Shown one piece after another: positions 1-6,371 of a stretch of 9,982 nucleotides of DNA; position 1 is the first letter of the stretch; the number at the start of each line of letters is the position of its first letter. The notes below the pieces were generated by a model, which was given only the letters and a program-made list of their open reading frames with translations, was not told where the DNA came from and ran no database searches. The DNA is from Verrucomicrobiales bacterium (GTDB lineage Bacteria > Verrucomicrobiota > Verrucomicrobiia > Verrucomicrobiales > DEV007), in assembly GCA_007123695.1 (NCBI GenBank), contig SLGN01000528.1, forward strand, positions 1 to 9,982, written 5' to 3'. The position numbers and the translations under genes are program-made.

Positions 1-1072
1 CGCCACCGAGTTCGGCGAGCCGTTCGCCCATTTCGGCGGTCTGGAGGGCGGCGAGGACCGGCTCGAGCCCTCCGGCGACGACTTGGTCGAGGTTGTAGAG
101 GGTGAGGTTGACGCGATGATCGGTGAGGCGGTTCTGGGGGAAGTTGTAGGTGCGAATCTTTTCTTCGCGCCCTCCCGAGCCGATGAGGGCGCGGCGATGG
201 GCGGAATACTTTTCGGCTTCTTCCCGGACTTTGGCCTCGAGCAGCTTGGCGCGCAGGATCTGGAGGGCGCGCTCCTTGTTCTTGCCTTGGCTGCGGCCTT
301 CCTGGCACTTCACCATCAGTCCCGTGGGCAGGTGGGTGATCTGGACGGCGGAGTCGGTGGTGTTGACGTGCTGTCCGCCGGGACCTCCCGAACGAGTCGT
401 CTGGATGTGCAGCTCGTCGGGCTTGAGTTCCACATCGACTTCCTCGGCCTCGGGCAGGACGGCCACGGTCGCGGTGGAGGTGTGGATGCGGCCCTGCGTT
501 TCGGTGGCGGGAACGCGTTGGACGCGGTGGACTCCGCTCTCGTATTTCAAAAAGCGGAAGACTTCCTCGCCGGCGACGCGGAAGACGACTTCCTTGTAGC
601 CGCCGACGTCGGACGGGCTCGTCTCGACGGTTTCCAATCTCCATCCCCGGGATTCGGCGTAGCGCTGGTACATGCGGTGGAGGTCGGCGGCGAAGAGCGA
701 CGCTTCGTCGCCCCCGGTGCCGGCCCTGATCTCGACGATGGCGTCGCGGTCCTCGGTGGGGTCGTGGGGCAGCAGGGCGTATTGCACGGCGGCTTCGAGT
801 TCGGCGACGCGGGATTCGAGCTGGGGAATCTCGGCTTCGGCCAGCTCGGCCATCTCGGCATCGTCGCCGCGGGCGAGAGCGCGGTTTTCCTCGAGTTCGT
901 CCCGGCTGCTCCGGAGCTGTTCCCAGGCCTCGAGGAGGGACTTGATGCGGTTGTATTCGCGGGTGAGTTCGCCGGCGCGTCTCGCGTCATCGAAGAATCC
1001 TTCCTGCGACATGAAGGATTCAATCTCGGGAAGGCGGAGCCGCCTCTGTTCGATGAGCGGGGCCAGATTCAC
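1..1072 (-). CDS. prfA: Peptide chain release factor 1 (RF1), 3' end cut by window edge
   Basis: RF1 recognises UAA and UAG in the ribosomal A site and triggers hydrolysis of peptidyl-tRNA. Translating the minus strand from a GTG at 1072-1070 gives 357 residues, open to the left edge; the family is about 360 long, so only a few residues are missing. The stop-codon-reading tripeptide PAT is at residues 188-190 (QRVPATETQGRIHTS), which marks RF1 and not RF2 (SPF). The catalytic GGQ is at 232-234 (SGGPGGQHVNTTDS), followed by the conserved THLPTG. PAT and GGQ fall within one residue of their E. coli positions, which supports the GTG start over the in-frame ATG at codon 21. No Shine-Dalgarno sequence is visible. 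The residue before GGQ is Pro, where RF1 usually has Ala (GAGGQ). rpmE lies upstream on the same strand, 92 bp away, with a terminator-like hairpin between them. Identity is secure; the exact start is less so. Confidence 0.96.
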   Translation of the reverse strand, partial: MNLAPLIEQRRLRLPEIESFMSQEGFFDDARRAGELTREYNRIKSLLEAWEQLRSSRDELEENRALARGDDAEMAELAEAEIPQLESRVAELEAAVQYALLPHDPTEDRDAIVEIRAGTGGDEASLFAADLHRMYQRYAESRGWRLETVETSPSDVGGYKEVVFRVAGEEVFRFLKYESGVHRVQRVPATETQGRIHTSTATVAVLPEAEEVDVELKPDELHIQTTRSGGPGGQHVNTTDSAVQITHLPTGLMVKCQEGRSQGKNKERALQILRAKLLEAKVREEAEKYSAHRRALIGSGGREEKIRTYNFPQNRLTDHRVNLTLYNLDQVVAGGLEPVLAALQTAEMGERLAELGG

Positions 1073-1105
1073 GGTGCGGCAGGGTGCGCGGGTTTCGGTG
1101 GCAAC

Positions 1106-1143
1106 AAAAACGGCGACGGCACGCGGGGTACCGTCACCGTTTT
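1106..1143 (-). terminator. Intrinsic terminator-like hairpin after rpmE, before prfA
   Basis: On the minus strand a 16-bp stem (1143-1128 pairing with 1122-1107) closes a 5-nt loop (1127-1123) and leads into a run of five T (1110-1106). Two of the 16 pairs (1136/1114 and 1130/1120) are G-U wobbles in minus-strand RNA but A-C mismatches in plus-strand RNA, so the structure is built for minus-strand transcripts. It starts 22 nt after the rpmE stop and ends 33 nt before the prfA GTG. It can be a terminator for rpmE or an attenuator for prfA. Confidence 0.82.
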
Positions 1144-1164
1144 CGAATCCCGAAGGTCCGGGAG

Positions 1165-1416
1165 CTAGGCGCTGAGATCGGAAAGCTTGGGCCGCTTGCG
1201 GCGCTCACCACCCGCCTTGATCGCGCCGAAGCGCTTCTGGAACTTATCGACGCGACCGGCGGTGTCCACGAAGCGCTGCTCCCCGGTGAAGAAGGGGTGG
1301 CAGGCCGAGCAGATCCCCACGTGGAGGTTGGCCACGGTGGAGCGCGTCTGGATCACATTGCCACAGTGGCACTGAATGACGGCTTCTTTGTATTCGGGGT
1401 GGATGTCCGCTTTCAT
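1165..1416 (-). CDS. rpmE: 50S ribosomal protein L31 (bL31), zinc-binding form
   Basis: Component of the large ribosomal subunit that helps bridge the 50S and 30S subunits. The 83-residue product opens with MKADIHPEY and has the paired cysteines of the zinc-binding (C+) form: C16 and C18 (QCHCGN) and C36 and C39 ([10 protein letters not shown]), followed by the family's typical [15 protein letters not shown]+ L31 is often replaced by a cysteine-free paralogue under zinc starvation; none is in this window. The C-terminal tail (residues 65-83, rich in Lys and Arg) is a little longer than in E. coli L31 (70 aa). The ATG at 1416-1414 is the only sensible start; no strong Shine-Dalgarno sequence precedes it. 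A terminator-like hairpin lies 29 nt upstream and another just downstream, so this small gene is bracketed by hairpins. Followed by prfA in the same direction. Confidence 0.97.
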   Translation of the reverse strand: MKADIHPEYKEAVIQCHCGNVIQTRSTVANLHVGICSACHPFFTGEQRFVDTAGRVDKFQKRFGAIKAGGERRKRPKLSDLSA

Positions 1417-1444
1417 CTTCGTCGGAAATTCGGGGAAGGGGGTG

Positions 1445-1476
1445 AAAAGCGCGGAAGCTAGTCGCTAAGCTCCCGC
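1445..1476 (-). terminator. Intrinsic terminator-like hairpin spanning the stop codon of the phosphodiesterase gene
   Basis: Minus-strand stem of 9 bp, GCGGGAGCT (1476-1468) with AGCTTCCGC (1459-1451), loop of 8 nt (1467-1460), then GC and four T (1448-1445). One pair (1472/1455) is a G-U wobble on the minus strand and a mismatch on the plus strand, so the fold favours minus-strand RNA. The TAG stop codon of the upstream gene (1460-1458) lies at the loop/stem boundary. The U tract is short. The hairpin ends 29 nt before the rpmE ATG, so it might also act as a leader hairpin for rpmE. Confidence 0.65.
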
Positions 1477-2891
1477 CTCGCAAGTGGAAATTCGAAGCAA
1501 TGCGCGGAGCGCCACGCCCGGTGGTTCGGCGGCGAGGTTTCGTCGGCGAATCCTTCCCAGACGGTGCGGGGCTCGGCTCCCTCGGAAGGGGCGATTCCGA
1601 GAAATCCGGAGATGGTGGCGTGGACCTGCGAGGATCGCACCGGGCCGAGGTCGCCAGTTCGTTCGAACGGGGTGGGATGGCGTAGCAAGAAAAGAAGTCC
1701 GCCCATCTCCGGCGTCTCGTCGGGCGGGTAGCCGTGCATGCCGCGTGGTCCGCGCGAATCGGATAGAGGCTGCACCGGAACCGAGGCGGAGCGGTCGAAG
1801 GTGTATCCTTTCGGCAGCACGACGACCCGGTCGCCGGTGCGGCCCTCGACGGGGTAGGACCACTGCGGCGGCAGGGTCTCGGAACGGAAGACGCGGGCGC
1901 CCTCGACTTGGGCGAAGGCTTCCTCCGTCTGCTGCCAGAGCGCCTCCGCGTCGGTTTCGGCGGTGTCCGCCTCGGCGAGATGGAGGTTGGCGAGGTTGCC
2001 GCTGGTCGAGGAGAGAATGCGTTCGCCGAGGGGTTCGCCGAGGACGAGGCCGATGTTCACGAGGTGGGTGACGTCGGTCATGCCGTGGTCGGCGGCGAAG
2101 ACGAAGTGGAGCTGCTCGCCCGGCTCGGCGGTGGCTTCGAAGATGGAGATGGCCCGCTTGATGACCTCGCCGAGGAGCGCATCGACCCGGCGTGCCGCCT
2201 CTCGGGTCTCGGGGGCGTCGGGGCCCTCGCGATGGCCGACGCTGTCGGTCTCCTTTGCGTAGGACGTGACGAGGCGCAGGGGCGGATCGCCGGGGGCACG
2301 CTCCGGGTCTGCGGCCCACAGGTCGAGGACGCGTCCGACCCGGTCGGCGTCGGAAAGGGTGCCGTCGAATCGATCCTCGAAGTAGGCGGCGGCGAAAGGG
2401 CCGCTTTGGTTGTGGGAGAGCGGCCAGTCGTAGGCGAGGGCGCGCCGCCCCTGGCGCGTCGCCGCGGTCCAGATGGGTTCGGCCTTGAGAAGGGAGGAAT
2501 CGCCGGGAAAGCGCAGTTCGACGCCTGTTTCGGCATCGTAGAACTGGTTCGAGGGGATGCCGTGGCCGGAAACGCTGCGGCCGGTCGCGAGGGTGACGTG
2601 GGAGGGGAAGGTGAGCGAGGGGAACGGGGGGGTGAGCTGCTGCGACCACGCCGCCTGCGGGAGCAGATTCCAGAGGTTCGGAGTGTCTTCGGGATTGAGG
2701 TAATCGCCGCGGAATCCGTCGAGCGCGACAAGGAGGACGGTGCCGACCGCAGCCGTCGGCTCAGCCGCGACGCTGTGTTCGGTGTCGTTCGCTGCGTCGG
2801 GGCCGGTCGCCTTCCGCTTCGAAAGGACGAAGCCGATGAGGATCAAGCTGGCGGCAAAGGCGAGCAGCAGAGTGAAGTTGCGGGGATTCAT
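1458..2891 (-). CDS. Membrane-anchored ENPP-type nucleotide pyrophosphatase/phosphodiesterase (alkaline phosphatase superfamily)
   Basis: A 477-residue protein of the type I phosphodiesterase/nucleotide pyrophosphatase family, predicted to hydrolyse phosphodiester or pyrophosphate bonds outside the cytoplasmic membrane with two metal ions. Residues 7-23 ([16 protein letters not shown] region) form one hydrophobic segment followed by KRK, a signal anchor or uncleaved signal. Catalytic motifs are in family order: metal ligand D58 in [11 protein letters not shown], nucleophile T94 in [18 protein letters not shown] at 110-119, D216 and H220 in TDSVGH, D268 and H269 in AADHGM, and H386 in MHGYPPDE. 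The set looks complete, so the enzyme should be active. The true substrate (nucleotide, nucleotide sugar, lipid or phosphonate) cannot be told from sequence. The ATG at 2891 was chosen because it places the hydrophobic segment at the very N-terminus; an in-frame TTG at 2933 would add 14 residues. A terminator-like hairpin covers the stop codon. tRNA-Thr lies 170 bp upstream; nothing gene-like was seen between them. Confidence 0.9.
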   Translation of the reverse strand: MNPRNFTLLLAFAASLILIGFVLSKRKATGPDAANDTEHSVAAEPTAAVGTVLLVALDGFRGDYLNPEDTPNLWNLLPQAAWSQQLTPPFPSLTFPSHVTLATGRSVSGHGIPSNQFYDAETGVELRFPGDSSLLKAEPIWTAATRQGRRALAYDWPLSHNQSGPFAAAYFEDRFDGTLSDADRVGRVLDLWAADPERAPGDPPLRLVTSYAKETDSVGHREGPDAPETREAARRVDALLGEVIKRAISIFEATAEPGEQLHFVFAADHGMTDVTHLVNIGLVLGEPLGERILSSTSGNLANLHLAEADTAETDAEALWQQTEEAFAQVEGARVFRSETLPPQWSYPVEGRTGDRVVVLPKGYTFDRSASVPVQPLSDSRGPRGMHGYPPDETPEMGGLLFLLRHPTPFERTGDLGPVRSSQVHATISGFLGIAPSEGAEPRTVWEGFADETSPPNHRAWRSAHCFEFPLARRELSD

Positions 2892-3061
2892 GGGCAGAGG
2901 GATTTTTCCAGCAAGCTCCTGCGGGGCAAGCAAATCTCGGAAAATTCTCGCCCTCGTCGCCGGGGCGCGTCGATCAGCCCGGAGAGCGGGCCGCAGCGTG
3001 CGGGAACCAAGGCTACTTCACGGAAGTCGCGAAGGAGGCGAACCGACGAAGCGGAGGGGGA

Positions 3062-3133
3062 AGCCGAAGGGGGGATTCGAACCCCCGACCCACGCATTAC
3101 GAATGCGTTGCTCTACCCCTGAGCTACTTCGGC
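3062..3133 (-). tRNA. tRNA-Thr, anticodon CGU (reads ACG)
   Basis: Read on the minus strand this 72-nt stretch folds as a full cloverleaf. The acceptor GCCGAAG pairs with CTTCGGC, the D stem is GCTC/GAGC, the anticodon stem is ACGCA/TGCGT with loop TTCGTAA (anticodon CGT), and the T arm is GGGGG TTCGAAT CCCCC. The variable loop is 5 nt. The discriminator base is U and the 3' CCA is not encoded. G1-C72 and C2-G71 fit known threonyl-tRNA synthetase identity pairs in E. coli. The loop has U36-A37, the context for t6A at position 37. A consensus-like promoter lies just upstream. Confidence 0.97.
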
Positions 3134-3164
3134 GACGGAAAGCCCCCGGAGGAGGCGGATGGTG

Positions 3165-3192
3165 AAGGTATACCGGAGCCCGGTCCTGTCAA
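3165..3192 (-). promoter_or_regulatory. Probable housekeeping sigma-70-type promoter for tRNA-Thr
   Basis: The minus strand carries a perfect -35 box, TTGACA (3192-3187). With a 16-nt spacer the -10 would be TACCTT (3170-3165); the better-looking TATACC (3172-3167) is only 14 nt away. Either choice puts the start of transcription about 20-30 nt before the mature tRNA 5' end at 3133, a normal leader for a tRNA gene. The -35 is convincing; the exact -10 is uncertain. Confidence 0.6.
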
Positions 3193-3325
3193 CGGTAGGA
3201 GCGCATTTCCCCCACCTTCAATTGCCTCAGGGTGCCCCTTGCGTCGCCGACGATCAGGCGGGAGCTTTCGGAACACCGTCTTTCCGTCACATCCTCCGGA
3301 ATTGCGGCAATGTTCCCTTGGAGAG

Positions 3326-3871
3326 ATGACTTCCGAACAGCGCGATCACTTCATCGAGCAGGTCCGCGAGCACCACGCGGGGCTGCGAGGCTTTGTCCGC
3401 TCCCTCGGCGTCGATCCCATGTGGGTCGATGACGTGGCGCAGGAGGCCTTCATCGTCGCCTACAACCGGCTCGACGAATTCGACCGCGAACGCGATTTCG
3501 GCGCTTGGCTCCGCGGGATCGCCCGCAACCTCGTCATCAACGAGCGCCGCAAGGACGCCCGCCGCAAGCGCATCCTCTCCGACAACCTCACCGAGGTGCT
3601 GGTGGCTTCGTCCTCGGCCGGCGAGGAGGAGGCCGAAGAAATGGGCGACGACGCCCTCGCCCGGGTCACCGCTCTCAAGGAATGCGTCAAGACTTTGCCC
3701 GAGCGCAGCCTGCGCATGCTGAAATGCCGCTACGAGGACGACTGCTCGGCGCAGGACATCGCCGACGAATTCTCCATGAAGCCCCCGGCGGTCCGCAAAG
3801 CGCTGGAGCGCCTCCGCACTTCCCTGCGCGACTGCATGGAGGCCCGGCTATCGCCGAAACCCGCCCACTGA
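3326..3871 (+). CDS. ECF-type RNA polymerase sigma factor, sigma-70 family
   Basis: A 181-residue sigma factor that would direct RNA polymerase to a specific promoter set. Region 2 spans about residues 10-80, with the core-binding and -10-reading helices in DVAQEAFIVAYNRLDEF and RDFGAWLRGIARNLVINERR. Region 4 spans about 112-175, with the helix-turn-helix in LPERSLRMLKCRYEDDC and SAQDIADEFSMKPPAVRKAL (-35 binding). The linker (about 85-111) is acidic (GEEEAEEMGDD). There is no region 1 or region 3, as expected for the ECF class. It resembles the planctomycete/verrucomicrobial ECF branch. The ATG at 3326 was chosen because region 2 begins shortly after it; upstream in-frame sequence to a TTG at 3239 is Arg-rich and unlike the family. 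GGAGAG abuts the ATG and is too close for a standard ribosome binding site. The next gene starts 9 nt after the stop and encodes the likely anti-sigma partner. Confidence 0.93.
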   Translation: MTSEQRDHFIEQVREHHAGLRGFVRSLGVDPMWVDDVAQEAFIVAYNRLDEFDRERDFGAWLRGIARNLVINERRKDARRKRILSDNLTEVLVASSSAGEEEAEEMGDDALARVTALKECVKTLPERSLRMLKCRYEDDCSAQDIADEFSMKPPAVRKALERLRTSLRDCMEARLSPKPAH

Positions 3872-3880
3872 TTTTTCCCG

Positions 3881-5500
3881 ATGAACGCGCATCTCTCCAA
3901 CGACGAGCTTCTCGATACCTTCCTCTCAGGGGAAACGGGCGCGGAACTTTGCGACGAGCTGGCCCGGCGGGCCGCCGCCGACGAGGGCTTTGCCGACCGC
4001 CTTTCCGAGGAACTGCGCTTCTCCGAGAGCCTCCGCCAGGTTCTTGGGGACGGTGCCGACGACCTGCCGACCCGCTTCCTCGGCGATCTCGAAAGCGCGT
4101 CCCTTTCGGCGGAAGAGCTTGCCGACCGGGTTGGCGAAGGTGCGGCGACGCGCTTCGAGGGCGACCGTCTCGCTCGGCACCTGTGGCAGGATCCCGCCGC
4201 CGCCGCCGGGATGAGGCGGCGTCTCGCCCTCGACGAGATGCTGCGGCTGGCCTTGGTCGAGTCGAAGGACGAAGACGCCTTCCTCGCCTCGCTCGAGACC
4301 CGGATGTGGGCCGAGACAGGCAAGGACCGTTTCGTCGACGATTTCGCAAAGCGGCTCGACCGGGAGATCCCGGTGGAGGAAGAGGTGCCCGAGGGCCGCA
4401 TCGTCGCCTTTCCCACCCTCGGCACCTTCGCGAGAATGGCCGCCGCCGCCGCCGTCGTTGCCTTCGGCGCCTACTTCGCCGCGCAGAGCCTCGCGCTGCG
4501 CACCAACCGGACGAGGACTCCCGCCGAGATCGTCAAGGCCACGCCCGACGCGGCGTGGTCCCACGGGGCCGCTCCCCGCCTCGAGGAACGTCTCGCCCCG
4601 GGCGTCTACGAATTGAAGAGCGGCGTCGTCTCGATGCGCCTCGCGGACGGCGGCGAGCTGACGGTGCAGGGACCGGCCCGCTTCGAGGTCGGCGAAGACG
4701 CCTCCGCCAGCCTCCACGCCGGGCTCGCCCTCGCGCGGGCGCCGATGGGAGAGGGCCGCGTCAAGGTGCGGGCGCGCGGGCTGAGCTTCACCGAGCCGGC
4801 CCGCTTCGTCGGGATCGACGCCCGCAGCGAGGGCGCGACCGAGGCCGTCGTCTTCGAAGGCATCGGCGGCATCTGCCTCGGCGACCCCTCGATCTGCCGC
4901 GACCTCTCCGAGTTCGAAGCGGTCAAGGCCGACCACCTGCGCGGTCGGCTCGTCGATGTGCCCTACAATCCCCGTGCCTTCTCCAAAGCCTGGTCGCTCG
5001 CGTCCGGGGTCGAGGACAATCTCGGTCGCGTCCGCATCGAGCTGCCGGGATCGGTGCTTGCCGCGATCGGTGCCGAGGCCGGCGAGGTGCGCGTCTTCGT
5101 GGAGAACGAGGCCTTCCGGCTCGACGTGGAGCTCGAAGTCGACCGGGTCGTCGTGGGCGAGTTCGCCCTCGCCGAGCCGAATCCGGGCCAGTCGCTGGAG
5201 GCCGCGGGCAAGCTGCGGAGCTATCTCGTGGAACTGCCGCCGACGGGCGCGGGCGAGGTGGAGACTTCGCTGACCTTCGACCATCCCGTCGTGGGCGTCA
5301 TCTTTTCCGACGAGCGGCTCGAGGGCAGCGATGCCGCCGTGGGCGCTCGCCTTGCCGAGAGCGGGGGCGCGCTGCGCCGCGGGCTTGCGTCGGGAGAGGA
5401 CGAAATCCTGCTGAGCGAGGACCGCCGCACCCTGAACCTCCGTCTCCGCGGCGGGGGCGACCGGCTCGAGCAGGTCCGTGTGCTGGTGGCGCTCAACTGA
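3881..5500 (+). CDS. FecR-domain single-pass membrane protein, probable anti-sigma/sensor partner of the upstream sigma factor
   Basis: A 539-residue protein likely to hold the upstream sigma factor at the membrane and respond to an extracytoplasmic signal. Cytoplasmic residues 1-183 contain two tandem copies of a helical module (5-71 and 75-139) of the kind at the N-terminus of planctomycete/verrucomicrobial FecR proteins (D/E-E-L, then L-A-R, then F-x-x-x-L). They have no HxxxCxxC zinc anti-sigma motif; the only cysteine there is C24. One membrane segment lies at about 184-204 (ARMAAAAAVVAFGAYFAAQ). The extracytoplasmic FecR-like domain is about 213-325 (VVSMRLADGGELTVQGPARFEV). Two cysteines follow (C332, C339), perhaps a disulphide. 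Residues about 370-539 form a beta-rich region containing LTFDHPVVGVIFSDERL, GLASGEDEI and QVRVLVAL. The 9-nt gap to the sigma gene implies co-transcription; no Shine-Dalgarno sequence is seen. The 3' end overlaps the convergent tcdA gene by 8 bp. The anti-sigma role is inferred from context and the FecR domain. Confidence 0.85.
   Translation: MNAHLSNDELLDTFLSGETGAELCDELARRAAADEGFADRLSEELRFSESLRQVLGDGADDLPTRFLGDLESASLSAEELADRVGEGAATRFEGDRLARHLWQDPAAAAGMRRRLALDEMLRLALVESKDEDAFLASLETRMWAETGKDRFVDDFAKRLDREIPVEEEVPEGRIVAFPTLGTFARMAAAAAVVAFGAYFAAQSLALRTNRTRTPAEIVKATPDAAWSHGAAPRLEERLAPGVYELKSGVVSMRLADGGELTVQGPARFEVGEDASASLHAGLALARAPMGEGRVKVRARGLSFTEPARFVGIDARSEGATEAVVFEGIGGICLGDPSICRDLSEFEAVKADHLRGRLVDVPYNPRAFSKAWSLASGVEDNLGRVRIELPGSVLAAIGAEAGEVRVFVENEAFRLDVELEVDRVVVGEFALAEPNPGQSLEAAGKLRSYLVELPPTGAGEVETSLTFDHPVVGVIFSDERLEGSDAAVGARLAESGGALRRGLASGEDEILLSEDRRTLNLRLRGGGDRLEQVRVLVALN
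3893..4297 (+). repeat. Tandem duplication of the N-terminal helical module within the FecR-like gene
   Basis: Codons 5-71 and 75-139 encode two diverged copies aligned at a constant offset of 70 residues through residue 55, then with a 2-residue gap. Matches include LSxxEL (5-10 and 75-80), LAR (27-29 and 97-99), D34/D104, L45/L115, E49-x-L51-R52 with E119-x-L121-R122, L55/L125, and FLxxLE (66-71 and 134-139). The copies are clearly diverged, so the duplication is old and is visible in protein, not in DNA. Confidence 0.7.
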
Positions 5501-6305
5501 CCGCGCCTGTTTCCCCAGCCGCTCCGAGCACCAGCGAGACGGCTGCGGCGGCGGCGGCGAGGCCGAAGGCCCCCGTGACCGGGGCGGCGGTGCCGAAGCC
5601 CGTGGCGCAGTCGAGCCGCAGGTGGGCGCCGGGTTCGGGCGTCTCGCGCACGGTGCCGTCGGCCCACGGGTAGCGGGCGTTTTCCACGCTGAAGACGGCG
5701 TGGGCGCCGAACGGTTCGCGGTCGCCTTCGGGAGGAAATCCGTGCTTCCGACGCAGCTCCTTGCGCACTAGGCGGAGAAGCCGGTCGTTGGTGGCGAAGG
5801 CGAGGTCGGCGGTGCGGACCGAGGCGGGGTCGCGCTTGCCTCCGGCCCCGCCCGAGATCACGAGGGGCAATCCCCGGTCGCGGCAGAACGCGACGAGATG
5901 CGCCTTGGTCCTGACGTCGTCGATGGCGTCGACGACCGCGTCGAGCCCGCCGGAGAGGAGTTCGTCGGCGTTGGCGGCGGAAAGGGCGGCGGTCCGTTCC
6001 TCGACCTCGATCTGCGGATGGATCGCCCGCAACCGCTCGGCGATGGCCGCGACCTTGTGGCGTCCGTAGTGGCCCGCGAGCGCAGGGAGCTGGCGGTTGG
6101 TGTTGGTCACGCAGATTTCGTCGGGATCGACGAGCAGGATGCCGCCGACGCCGCTGCGGGCCAGGGCCTCGGCGGTCCATGAACCGACGCCGCCGGTGCC
6201 GACGACCGCGACGCGGGCGCGGTGGAGGCGCGGCAGGGCGTCGGCTCCGTAGAGGCGGGCCAGTCCGGAGAAGCGGTCGAGGTAGTCGTCGGAGAGTTCG
6301 GGCAT
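5493..6305 (-). CDS. tcdA: tRNA threonylcarbamoyladenosine dehydratase (ThiF/E1-like)
   Basis: TcdA uses ATP to cyclise t6A to ct6A at position 37 of tRNAs that read ANN codons. The 270-residue product matches the family length (E. coli 268). Near the N-terminus is RFSGLARLYG, then the nucleotide-binding VVGTGGVGSWTAEALARSGV with its LLVDPDEICVTNTNRQLPAL (ThiF signature), VVDAIDDVRTKAHLVAFC, and PLVISGGAGGKRDP. Near the C-terminus are AVFSVENARYPWADGT and RLDCATGFGTAAPVTGAFG. The C-terminal segment (about 245-262) is hydrophobic, as in E. coli TcdA, which is membrane-associated. The start is the ATG at 6305-6303 (MPELSDDYL); longer readings upstream do not resemble the family, and no ribosome binding site is visible. 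It is divergent from rlmH with 66 bp between starts and overlaps the end of the FecR-like gene by 8 bp tail to tail. The tRNA-Thr(CGU) in this window is a plausible substrate. Confidence 0.94.
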   Translation of the reverse strand: MPELSDDYLDRFSGLARLYGADALPRLHRARVAVVGTGGVGSWTAEALARSGVGGILLVDPDEICVTNTNRQLPALAGHYGRHKVAAIAERLRAIHPQIEVEERTAALSAANADELLSGGLDAVVDAIDDVRTKAHLVAFCRDRGLPLVISGGAGGKRDPASVRTADLAFATNDRLLRLVRKELRRKHGFPPEGDREPFGAHAVFSVENARYPWADGTVRETPEPGAHLRLDCATGFGTAAPVTGAFGLAAAAAAVSLVLGAAGETGAVS

Positions 6306-6371
6306 CGCGGCGCCACGATGCGCCGGAGCGGCACCGCTTGCAAGTTGGCGGAACGGGGGAAAGATGCGGGC

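Noticed and set aside
83..1168. 361-codon plus-strand open frame opposite prfA
   Set aside because: It is a by-product of GC-rich third positions in prfA; its translation is Gly/Leu/Val-rich low-complexity sequence with no family resemblance, while the minus strand gives complete RF1 motifs.
3015..3027. ACTTC-ACG-GAAGT inverted repeat downstream of the tRNA as a terminator
   Set aside because: Only a 5-bp stem with no T run on the minus strand; weak and expected by chance.
1908..3122. 404-codon plus-strand open frame over the phosphodiesterase gene and the tRNA
   Set aside because: It runs antisense through all ENPP catalytic motifs and into the tRNA gene, and shows no recognisable domain.
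3270..3290. ECF-type autoregulatory promoter, GGAAC followed by CGTC boxes upstream of the sigma gene
   Set aside because: GGAAC (3270-3274) is present, but the CGTC-like strings lie 3 and 10 nt after it, not about 16-17, so the spacing is wrong.
3926..5284. 452-codon minus-strand open frame opposite the FecR-like gene
   Set aside because: Mirror frame of a well-supported plus-strand gene; no conserved motif, and its start and stop fit no operon.
3505..5673. 722-codon plus-strand open frame overlapping sigma, FecR-like and tcdA genes
   Set aside because: Arg/Pro/Gly-rich frame-shifted reading typical of high-GC coding DNA; it spans three genuine genes in other frames.
6338..6343. TTGCAA as a shared -35 for tcdA and rlmH
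   Set aside because: It is palindromic and could serve either strand, but the -10 candidates at 17 nt are poor, and for rlmH they would put the transcription start beyond the ATG.
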